Below, one piece after another: positions 26,459 to 34,107 of a stretch of DNA of 64,000 nt. The stretch is taken from the NCBI GenBank assembly GCA_964346585.1, contig CAYFVQ010000153.1, forward strand, positions 9,258-73,257, read 5' to 3'. The position numbers and the translations under genes are program-made. The notes below the pieces were generated by a model that saw nothing but the letters and a program-made list of their open reading frames with translations, did not search any database and was not told the DNA's origin. Source of the DNA: SOIA01 sp964346585 (lineage in GTDB: Bacteria > Acidobacteriota > Aminicenantia > Aminicenantales > Aminicenantaceae). Position 1 is the stretch's first letter. Every line of letters starts with the position of its first letter.

Positions 26459-28006
26459 ATGACTATCGAAAAAAAATTAAAAGAGCTAAAAAAGAAAACA
26501 GAATCAGCAGAGCTGGGCGGAGGTCAGGAGAGGATAGAGAAGCAGCATAAGGCCGGAAAACTGACCGCTTTGGAAAGGATCAACCTCCTGGTGGATGAAG
26601 GCTCTTTCCAGGAAATGGATAAACTTGTTGTGCACGAGAGTCATGATTTTGGGATGGAAAAAAAGAGGATTTATGGAGATGGAGTGGTGACAGGGCACGG
26701 CACGATCGATGGTCGGACAGTTTTCATTTTTGCTCAGGATTTTACTGTGTTCGGAGGGTCGTTGAGCGGAGCGAATGCAGCTAAGATAGTCAAAATCATG
26801 GACTTGGCCCTGAAGAACGGTGTTCCGATGATCGGCCTCAACGATTCAGGAGGGGCGCGGATACAGGAAGGAGTGGCTAGCCTGGGAGGCTATGCGGATA
26901 TATTTTTGAGGAATGTTCTTGCCTCCGGAGTCGTTCCTCAGATATCAGCGATTATAGGTCCGTGTGCGGGCGGAGCTGTCTATTCGCCAGCTATTACAGA
27001 TTTTATCATCATGACGAAGGATATCAGCCGCATGTTCATCACTGGACCGGATGTGATAAAGGCCGTAACACACGAAAGTGTGACCATGGAAGAGTTAGGA
27101 GGGGCAGAAGCTCATAACAGCATTAGCGGTGTGGCGCATTTTGCAGCCGAGGACGAAAAACACACAATGGAATTAATCCGCGAACTTCTCTCGTTTGTCC
27201 CCGATAACAACCTGGAAGACCCTCCTTTCAAGGAGACGGCTGACCCTCCGGACAGAGGGAGTGATGAACTCAATTTTATGGTGCCCGATGACCCGAATCA
27301 ACCTTATGACATACGAAAGGTCATCAAAGAAATTCTGGATGATAATTATTTCTTTGAGGTCCAGGAGCATTACGCGAAAAACATCGTCATCGGTTTCGGT
27401 CGGTTGGGAGGGAAGTCAGTATCCATCGTGGCCAACCAGCCCGATGTTCTGGCGGGAGCCCTGGATATCAATGCCTCGGATAAAGGGGCCCGGTTCGTCC
27501 GTTTTTGCGATGCCTTCAACATACCGCTTATCACGTTTGAGGACGTGCCCGGATTTTTGCCCGGAGTGGCCCAGGAACACGGAGGAATAATCCGCCATGG
27601 AGCCAAACTTCTGTATGCGTTTGCCGAGGCGACCGTGCCGAAAATTACTGTCATCACTCGCAAAGCCTATGGGGGAGCCTACTGCGTTATGGCTTCCAAA
27701 CACATCAGAGCAGATATCAATTTTGCCTATCCGACGGCCGAGATCGCTGTGATGGGACCAGAAGGAGCGGTGGAGATAGTCTATAAGCGTGAGCTGGATA
27801 AGAAGGAAGGGGCCAAGGAGAGAGAGGCAAAAGTCGAGGAGTTCCGAGAGAAATTTGCTAATCCTTATATTGCCTGTGAGAAAGGCTATCTCGATGAGAT
27901 AATCGAGCCGAAATTCTCAAGGCCCAAGATCATTGCGGCTTTACAGATGCTGGAGAACAAGCGGGATAGCAATCCTCCGAAAAAGCATGGAAATATACCT
28001 TTATGA
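26459..28006 (+). CDS. Acyl-CoA carboxylase, carboxyltransferase subunit (PccB/MmdA-like)
   Basis: 515 residues from ATG 26459, preceded by GAGGAAA. It is a single-chain biotin-dependent carboxyltransferase: HKAGKLTALERINLLVDEGSF split over its start, FAQDFTVFGGSLSGANAAKI, NDSGGARIQEGV, GPCAGGAVYSPAITDF, and the C-terminal VPGFLPGVAQEHGGIIRHGA and KAYGGAYCVMASK. These match propionyl-CoA carboxylase beta chains and methylmalonyl-CoA decarboxylase alpha chains. With the biotin carboxylase and BCCP genes that follow, a propionyl-CoA carboxylase making methylmalonyl-CoA is the likeliest reading. A repeat-filled gap separates it from them. Confidence 0.92.
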   Translation: MTIEKKLKELKKKTESAELGGGQERIEKQHKAGKLTALERINLLVDEGSFQEMDKLVVHESHDFGMEKKRIYGDGVVTGHGTIDGRTVFIFAQDFTVFGGSLSGANAAKIVKIMDLALKNGVPMIGLNDSGGARIQEGVASLGGYADIFLRNVLASGVVPQISAIIGPCAGGAVYSPAITDFIIMTKDISRMFITGPDVIKAVTHESVTMEELGGAEAHNSISGVAHFAAEDEKHTMELIRELLSFVPDNNLEDPPFKETADPPDRGSDELNFMVPDDPNQPYDIRKVIKEILDDNYFFEVQEHYAKNIVIGFGRLGGKSVSIVANQPDVLAGALDINASDKGARFVRFCDAFNIPLITFEDVPGFLPGVAQEHGGIIRHGAKLLYAFAEATVPKITVITRKAYGGAYCVMASKHIRADINFAYPTAEIAVMGPEGAVEIVYKRELDKKEGAKEREAKVEEFREKFANPYIACEKGYLDEIIEPKFSRPKIIAALQMLENKRDSNPPKKHGNIPL

Positions 28007-28325
28007 AAATTGGGGACAGGAAAATTGGGGACAGTCCCCAATTATTGAGTAAGTGTCATTATAAGAGTTATTGTGTGGAGCGAGCGACCTGTGAGTATTA
28101 TGTGTCTATCATTGCGAGCTTGTGTGGCAATCTCATAAAAAGAAGAAGATTCGACAGAAGAAAAAGGGATAACTAAAAGTAAGAATGTGTCATTGCGAGC
28201 CTAACATGGCGATCTCATGAGAGGGTGGAGATGGATTGTGGTGTCATTGCGAGCTTGCGTGGCAATCTCTTTTGGAAAATAAATTACAGCTCTGAGGTGC
28301 AGACTGAAGAGCGAAGGGTAAGCAA
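28007..28325. repeat. Repeat array inside the acyl-CoA carboxylase cluster
   Basis: A perfect 21-base palindrome AATTGGGGAC-A-GTCCCCAATT (28023-28043) lies near the carboxyltransferase stop. Three direct copies of TCATTGCGAGC...TGGCRATCTC follow at 28109-28136, 28190-28218 and 28244-28270. No gene is supported. The palindrome may lower readthrough from the upstream gene. Confidence 0.8.
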
Positions 28326-29837
28326 ATGCCCCGAATGTTCAAGAAGATACTGATCGCCAACAGGGGCGAGATTGCTGTCAGGATCATCAGGGCGTGCCGC
28401 GAACTGGGTATTGCGCCTGTGGCCGTTTATTCGGATGCGGACAGGAAGGCTCTGCATGTCAGGTTGGCTGAGGAGGCATACTCTATAGGCGAGTCGGTTC
28501 CCTCCAAGAGCTATCTCAATGTCGAAAAAATCATAGAAGTCGCAAAAAAAAGTAAATCCGAGGCTCTCCATCCTGGATATGGATTTCTGGCCGAAAATCC
28601 GGAGCTGGTGAAAAGTTGTGAAAAAGAGGGGATTGTCTTCATTGGACCCCCCTCAGAGCCAATGGAGGTCATGGGGCACAAGACTGAATCGCGGAAGAAG
28701 ATGACAGAGGCGGGAGTGCCGGTTATACCGGGGACATTGGAGCCAATAAAGAATGAGAAGGATTTAAGGGAGAAAGCAGAGGATATCGGGTTCCCTGTTC
28801 TGCTGAAAGCCGCAGCGGGAGGTGGTGGCAAGGGATTGCGGCAGGTCCGGAAGAGAAAGGAACTTTTGTCATCCTTCAGACTGGCTCAGTCTGAAGCCAA
28901 GGCGAGCTTCGATGATCCTGCCGTCTACATCGAAAAATACCTTGATGAGCCCCATCACATAGAGATTCAGATCCTGGCGGATAATTTTGGGAACATTGTC
29001 TATCTGGGAGAAAGGGAGTGTTCTATCCAGAGGCGGTACCAGAAAGTCCTGGAAGAAACCCCTTCACCCTTTATAGATGATGATATACGGAAGGAGATGG
29101 GACAGATCGCTGTGAAAGCCGCAGCGGCCGTGAATTACCGGAATGCCGGCACCGTGGAATTCATGGTGGATAAAAACAAACACTTCTATTTTCTGGAGAT
29201 GAACACCCGGTTGCAGGTGGAGCACCCGATCACTGAAATGGTCACAGGCATTGACCTTGCCAGATGTCAGATCGAGATTGCCGCTGGATTTCCACTGAAT
29301 TTTCGCCAGGAGGAGATTCGGCCTGAAGGGCACTCACTGGAGTGTCGAATATATGCGGAAGATCCGGACAATGATTTTATGCCGTCTCCTGGAAAAATAA
29401 TGCATCTTCACACACCCGCAGGAGGATTGGGAGTGAGGGATGATAATGGAGTGTACGAGGGATACGAGGTTCCTTTAGAGTATGATCCCCTGCTTTCCAA
29501 GCTCATCACTTGGGGAAAGACACGAGAGGAAGCCATCCATCGAATGCTTCGGGCTCTATCTGAATACCGGGTCTACGGCATTAAAACAACGATTCCTTTT
29601 TTCAAGCGCATTCTTCTTCATCCGAAATTCTTCGCGGGCAACTACAACACACATTTCATTGCCAACCTCGCGAGAAAAGTGGACGGCAGAAAGCCAGAGG
29701 AAGAGGTTATCGCCCTGATTGCCGCAGGAGTGAAAGTCTATTCAGAAAGAAAGTCAGGCTCCAGGCCTGATTCCAAGAGAAAAGAAAGTAGCTGGAAATT
29801 TCAAGGAAGATTAAAGAACTTTGCCAACAGGTTCTAA
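28326..29837 (+). CDS. Biotin carboxylase subunit of acyl-CoA carboxylase
   Basis: This 503-residue ATP-grasp enzyme starts at ATG 28326 (a second ATG is at 28335). Family marks are in order: FKKILIANRGEIAVRIIRAC, LHPGYGFLAENPELV, the glycine-rich loop KAAAGGGGKGLRQVRK, HHIEIQILADNFGN, ECSIQRRYQKVLEETPSP, FLEMNTRLQVEHPITEMVTG, and the C-terminal GHSLECRIYAEDP. It carboxylates biotin on the BCCP using ATP and bicarbonate. It is slightly longer than AccC because of a basic tail (SERKSGSRPDSKRKESSWKF). It ends two bases before the BCCP start. Confidence 0.95.
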   Translation: MPRMFKKILIANRGEIAVRIIRACRELGIAPVAVYSDADRKALHVRLAEEAYSIGESVPSKSYLNVEKIIEVAKKSKSEALHPGYGFLAENPELVKSCEKEGIVFIGPPSEPMEVMGHKTESRKKMTEAGVPVIPGTLEPIKNEKDLREKAEDIGFPVLLKAAAGGGGKGLRQVRKRKELLSSFRLAQSEAKASFDDPAVYIEKYLDEPHHIEIQILADNFGNIVYLGERECSIQRRYQKVLEETPSPFIDDDIRKEMGQIAVKAAAAVNYRNAGTVEFMVDKNKHFYFLEMNTRLQVEHPITEMVTGIDLARCQIEIAAGFPLNFRQEEIRPEGHSLECRIYAEDPDNDFMPSPGKIMHLHTPAGGLGVRDDNGVYEGYEVPLEYDPLLSKLITWGKTREEAIHRMLRALSEYRVYGIKTTIPFFKRILLHPKFFAGNYNTHFIANLARKVDGRKPEEEVIALIAAGVKVYSERKSGSRPDSKRKESSWKFQGRLKNFANRF

Positions 29838-29838
29838 A

Positions 29839-30330
29839 ATGAATTTTTCATTCTGGTTGAACAATAAAGAATACAGACTGAATGTGGAAGAGAAAGTGGG
29901 GAATGAAATACTCGTCTCTCTCGGAAAAAAGCAGTACCGCGTATCCATCGAGTTCATCAGCGGGGATGAAATCCTTCTGAACATCGATGGGCGGATTCAT
30001 AACGTCATCGTCAATTCCAATACGCTGTTTTATTCAGTTTATGTCAACGGTAGATTTTTTAAGATCGAGAAGAAATCCGTTTCCCAAATATTGGGAAAAA
30101 AGGGTGCGAAGGTACAGAAAAGAGACATCAAGACATCTATGCCGGGGAGAATCGTCAAGGTTTTTAGGAAGGAAGGAGATAAAGTCAAAGAAGGTCAGGC
30201 TGTTCTGGTGCTGGAAGCCATGAAGATGCAGAATGAGATAAAATCTCCTCAGAGCGGCATCATCACCAAGATCAATCCTTCAGCCGGGGATTCTGTTGAG
30301 GCCGGCGCACTCCTTTTCTCGGTTGAATAA
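29839..30330 (+). CDS. Biotin carboxyl carrier protein of acyl-CoA carboxylase
   Basis: 163 residues from ATG 29839. The C-terminal biotinyl domain (about residues 95-163) has the modification site EAMKMQNE with Lys129, framed by TSMPGRIVKVFRKEGDKVKE and SPQSGIITKI. The N-terminal 90 residues are beta-rich (FWLNNKEYRLNVEEK, YRVSIEFISGDEILL) as in the separate carrier subunits of propionyl- and methylmalonyl-CoA enzymes. It carries CO2 between the biotin carboxylase and the carboxyltransferase. The stop is followed by a large palindromic repeat that may end the operon. Confidence 0.93.
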   Translation: MNFSFWLNNKEYRLNVEEKVGNEILVSLGKKQYRVSIEFISGDEILLNIDGRIHNVIVNSNTLFYSVYVNGRFFKIEKKSVSQILGKKGAKVQKRDIKTSMPGRIVKVFRKEGDKVKEGQAVLVLEAMKMQNEIKSPQSGIITKINPSAGDSVEAGALLFSVE

Positions 30331-30351
30331 CCAGCAAAGTCTCTTGTTTTC

Positions 30352-30461
30352 AAAAAAAGGGGATAGGCCCCTTTTTTCGGGGACTGTCCCTTTTAGTCCT
30401 TTTGCTACGGAAGATAGGGACTGTCCCCCTTCTCTAAAAAAAGGGGCCTATCCCCTTTTTT
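30352..30461. repeat. 110-bp nested palindromic element, also likely terminator
   Basis: The outer arms at 30352-30377 and 30436-30461 are perfect reverse complements, and each arm is itself a hairpin (AAAAAAGGGG-ATAGG-CCCCTTTTTT). Between them lie GGGGACTGTCCCTTTTAGTC and GATAGGGACTGTCCCC. The 39292-39401 element has the same size and plan. Confidence 0.85.
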
Positions 30462-30696
30462 CACTTTTTTCCACACATTCCCAGCTCATCTGAATTACAG
30501 GAATGAAGTCACAAGCTCTTAGTGGTATAATATATGATGTGAATAGGCTTTTATTGTTGATAAAAAATGTTATATTTACAGGTTATTTTCATCATAAAGG
30601 AGACAGCCCCTGTAGGTCCCTATTTTAAGAAAGAGAGGGACCGTCCCTCTTCCTGAAGTATCATCCTGGAGACCGGGACCATTCACATGAATAATC
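30462..30696. other. Gap before tamB with degenerate repeat
   Basis: No gene fits. A partial copy of the same repeat family lies at about 30598-30655 (AGACAGCCCC ... AGGGACCGTCCCTC). A clear promoter or strong ribosome site before tamB is not seen. Confidence 0.5.
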
Positions 30697-33600
30697 ATGA
30701 AAATTAAGAAAAGAATTAGATCGTTAATCGTAATTGCGGTTATTGTCCTTTTTTTTCTTGGAGCAGGAGTCTTCGTCAAGAATATTTTTCTCAGCCGGAT
30801 CAAGAATGAAATTGATGCAAGCTTCTTCTATGACAACCTTCACATGTCCTTTTTTCCTCCTGTGCTCATTATTGAAAATGTGAAAACTCGCATCCCTTCT
30901 CCTTACTTTTCCGCCGAAAAAATCAGCATGAGAATTTCCTACGGAGCATTATTGACCAGGCGAAAACCCATTAATGTGGTGATCGAACAGCCGGTCTTAA
31001 TCATCTCCCAGACCTCTCCAAAAGGAGATGCCGGAACCAAAGAAGAATTCGCTCTGTCTTTTCCGGTTCTGGTTGAGGAAGGATTGATCAAAAATGGAGA
31101 GTTTTACTTCCAGGGCCGAGAGATGAGCTTCCAGTCGAGAGGAATAGAGGCCGTTTTCACGCAGACTAGAAACGAATTTTCTTTGGAGGCCAAAACAAAG
31201 AGGAGCCTCTTTTATCCAGGCCCTTCCAAATTTCGTTTAGAGGGGAAGATAGACTTTTTGATCGAGGGGCGGGGACAGAAGATTTACGTTAAAAGACTCA
31301 AAGTCGATAGCAGTGATTTCAGTTTTGAATCCGAAGGCAGTTTGGTGGACCCCATGAATCCGCAGCTCGACCTTGAAATGTCTTTCAGAGCCAACGCGCC
31401 ATGGTTGACTGAGCTTCTTCATTTGCCTTTTGACTGGGAAGGAAACACGGAAGGTCAGGGGATTCTTACTCGAAATGAGGAAGGAGTGTCGCTCAAAGCC
31501 GACTTTTCAAGCAATAATCTCTTCTTGAACGATGTTTTCATGGGTGAAATCAGAGGAAGGATTGATTATCAAGAAGATTCTCAGATTGTTGAATTTAATT
31601 ATCAGAAGGAATCGCTACCGAGGGAGTATGTGAAATTACGTTTCACAGAGGAAAAGGTCGATGGAATCCTGAGAGGCGCTTTCCTTGATCCCGTTACAAA
31701 ATATTTCTATTTGCCCTGGCCGATCTCCACTCCCGCATGGGGAGAATTTTCAGTAGACGATGATAAGCTCGAGACTGATCTGGAATTCAGGGATGAGTAT
31801 GCCCTGTCCGAACCAGGGCGTTTTCCTTTTCGTGGCCCGCTCCAACTCCATTGGGATAAAAAGAAGAAGGTGACTTTCTCCTCTCCCAGTTTCACTTCTG
31901 ATTTTGGTGAATTTGATGTGGAAGGGACGATTAATGTTGGCCGGGATTTGGATATCACAATTCAGGGAGACGTCGGAGACCTTAAGAGGACTCGAGAGTT
32001 CACGTCTGCTTTGCTTTCAAAAGATTATGCCTTTGCGGAGATGAGAGGGCGGGGTGAAGTGGACCTCCATGTTTTCGGAGAATATTATGACCCGCAGGTT
32101 CATTCGAGATTTTCTTTCACCCCAGGCAGTTTTGGAAAATTCGATGCTCAATCTGTTGAGGGTGAAGCCGAAATAATCAAAGGAGATTTCTTCGCAAGGT
32201 TCAATGTGGATGATCCTGACATGTTGGGGAGAGTGGGGCTCTTCTCAGGCCTGGATGGCGTGAGAGTCGATATCCATATGGAGCGGGGCTTCGTGGAGAG
32301 AATCTTTCCGGCATTGGATTTTGAATTCCCTCTCAAAGGGGAGGCATCGGGTAATTTTGAAGTCAATCTCAAAGGAGAAAACATCCAGGTGAAAGGAGAT
32401 TTCGCGAGTCCTCTGATGAATTTTGTGGGCCAGGACCTGAAAGAGCTGAGAGGTAAACTGGAATGGAAAGAAGATTTTTTCTCTTTGTCCGGGCTTCAGT
32501 TCCAAATGCATGAAGGAACCGTGAAAGGAGATATTACACTTGGCTTGCTTAACAAAGAGTTTGATATCAATATCCTGGGAGAGGGAATCGATTTTTCCTC
32601 TCTCTATTCCGGGATGACGGGTAACTTGCGTTTCCTCCTAAACGGAAAAGGATTTTTTAATGAAGACTTTGCTTTGGGGCCCTTTGAGATTGAGGACCTC
32701 TATCATTCTCCCTTCCAGAAAACCACAGCAAAAGGATTGGCGCAGTTTACTCATTCTGATGGAAAGCTTGACCTGGATTTGATGGGGAATTTTTCACCCG
32801 GGCAGAATTTTTTCAACGTTTCCTTCTCCATCCCTCTCAGCGAAGACATGTTATCAGTCGGCATAAGAGGCAGTTTTGACAACATCGATCTTCTGCTTCC
32901 CTGGGGCGATGGCGCTGAAGGGCGCGTGAATTATCTGGGTGAAGTGAAAGGCCCCCTCTCTTCTCTAGAAGTGAAAGGGGCTTTAGATTTTAATGGGTCT
33001 GTCTTCCCCTTTCCTGGATTTGCCCACGCGTTCAGGGATTATTCTGGATTGATGTTCGTTGAAAACAACTTGCTCACTTTTCGCTCTCTTCAGGCGACGT
33101 TGGGTGGAGGCGATGTCCAGGGAGCCGGGGAATTGAAGCTTGGAGAGGGTGGGATCGAGTCGATAGATATCAAATTAGAAGGAATGAATATGTTGGTCTC
33201 TCCAGTAGAAAGGACAAGAGCCCTGGCCGATGGAACGTTGAATCTGATCAAGGGCCCTGACCAATTCGTCCTGAAGGGTGATTTGTTTGCGCACAGGCTT
33301 TCCTGGAGAAGGGAAGTGAATGAAGAGTTCCTTTTCTATTCCACTCCTTATTATCAGCAGGAAAGAGAACCGAGTTTTTTTGATGACCTCACTCTGGATA
33401 TCCGTCTGCGGGCCGATGACAATGCATGGATAGAGAACTCTTTAGGCAGAGTCAGGACAATGTTTGATTTGACTGTGGGCGGAAGTGTGAGTGAACCTGT
33501 GATTTTGGGCGATATCGAAGCTCTGGACGGTGAAATAAATTTTCAAGACAGACAGTTTAAGCTTCTTGTTGGACGCGTGAATTTCGTGAATCCGGTCAGC

Positions 33601-34107
33601 ACCGAGCCTTATATAAGCTTTTTGGGAGAGACTTACGTGAAAGATTTCAGAGTGACTTTTTCTCTTGAAGGATTGTTGGATAATCTTAATCCTGAGTTCA
33701 CGTCTTCGCCTCCTTTACCTCCCGAGGATGTCTTGGCTTTACTCGCACTGGGAGAGGCGTTCAAGAGAACGTATTCCTATGATACCAGCACACAGGCGAG
33801 CACAGCTTCGCTTATTTCTTTTCAGCTTTCCGAGGAAGCGATAAAACGAGCTGATGGACTGTTCACTCTCGATCGATTCAGGATTGACCCGTTTCTGATG
33901 GAATCCTCCACAGAGATGGCCGCTCGTTTGACGGTCGGGAAAAAAGTATCCAAAAACTTCTTTATCCTTTACTCCACCAATCTCACGACACAGAGAGAGG
34001 AAATTATAAAAATGGAATGGGAACTGACAGATGATATCTCATTGATCGGAACCCGTGATGAGGAGGGACGGATTAGCTTTGATGTTAAGATACGCAAGAG
34101 ATTCTAG
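30697..34107 (+). CDS. tamB: TamB-like translocation/assembly module protein (DUF490)
   Basis: This 1136-residue protein has one N-terminal membrane helix (SLIVIAVIVLFFLGAGVFV). An AsmA-like start follows (FFPPVLIIENVKTRI), then a long run of beta-rich repeats typical of the bridge-like TamB/YhdP fold. The C-terminal DUF490 region is recognisable in PEDVLALLALGEAFKRTYSY, SFQLSEEAIKRADGLFTLDR and the final strands (GTRDEEGRISFDVKIRKRF). Such proteins span the periplasm from the inner membrane to an Omp85 partner and support outer-membrane protein insertion or lipid transport. The gene overlaps the start of the Omp85 gene, which supports a working pair. Confidence 0.9.
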   Translation: MKIKKRIRSLIVIAVIVLFFLGAGVFVKNIFLSRIKNEIDASFFYDNLHMSFFPPVLIIENVKTRIPSPYFSAEKISMRISYGALLTRRKPINVVIEQPVLIISQTSPKGDAGTKEEFALSFPVLVEEGLIKNGEFYFQGREMSFQSRGIEAVFTQTRNEFSLEAKTKRSLFYPGPSKFRLEGKIDFLIEGRGQKIYVKRLKVDSSDFSFESEGSLVDPMNPQLDLEMSFRANAPWLTELLHLPFDWEGNTEGQGILTRNEEGVSLKADFSSNNLFLNDVFMGEIRGRIDYQEDSQIVEFNYQKESLPREYVKLRFTEEKVDGILRGAFLDPVTKYFYLPWPISTPAWGEFSVDDDKLETDLEFRDEYALSEPGRFPFRGPLQLHWDKKKKVTFSSPSFTSDFGEFDVEGTINVGRDLDITIQGDVGDLKRTREFTSALLSKDYAFAEMRGRGEVDLHVFGEYYDPQVHSRFSFTPGSFGKFDAQSVEGEAEIIKGDFFARFNVDDPDMLGRVGLFSGLDGVRVDIHMERGFVERIFPALDFEFPLKGEASGNFEVNLKGENIQVKGDFASPLMNFVGQDLKELRGKLEWKEDFFSLSGLQFQMHEGTVKGDITLGLLNKEFDINILGEGIDFSSLYSGMTGNLRFLLNGKGFFNEDFALGPFEIEDLYHSPFQKTTAKGLAQFTHSDGKLDLDLMGNFSPGQNFFNVSFSIPLSEDMLSVGIRGSFDNIDLLLPWGDGAEGRVNYLGEVKGPLSSLEVKGALDFNGSVFPFPGFAHAFRDYSGLMFVENNLLTFRSLQATLGGGDVQGAGELKLGEGGIESIDIKLEGMNMLVSPVERTRALADGTLNLIKGPDQFVLKGDLFAHRLSWRREVNEEFLFYSTPYYQQEREPSFFDDLTLDIRLRADDNAWIENSLGRVRTMFDLTVGGSVSEPVILGDIEALDGEINFQDRQFKLLVGRVNFVNPVSTEPYISFLGETYVKDFRVTFSLEGLLDNLNPEFTSSPPLPPEDVLALLALGEAFKRTYSYDTSTQASTASLISFQLSEEAIKRADGLFTLDRFRIDPFLMESSTEMAARLTVGKKVSKNFFILYSTNLTTQREEIIKMEWELTDDISLIGTRDEEGRISFDVKIRKRF

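Noticed and set aside
28109..28270. CRISPR array
   Set aside because: Only three imperfect repeats with unequal spacers of about 53 and 25 bases, no cas genes, and the same repeat found singly elsewhere.
26459..30330. Sodium-pumping methylmalonyl-CoA decarboxylase cluster
   Set aside because: A biotin carboxylase is present and no membrane beta subunit (MmdB) is seen, so an ATP-driven acyl-CoA carboxylase fits better.
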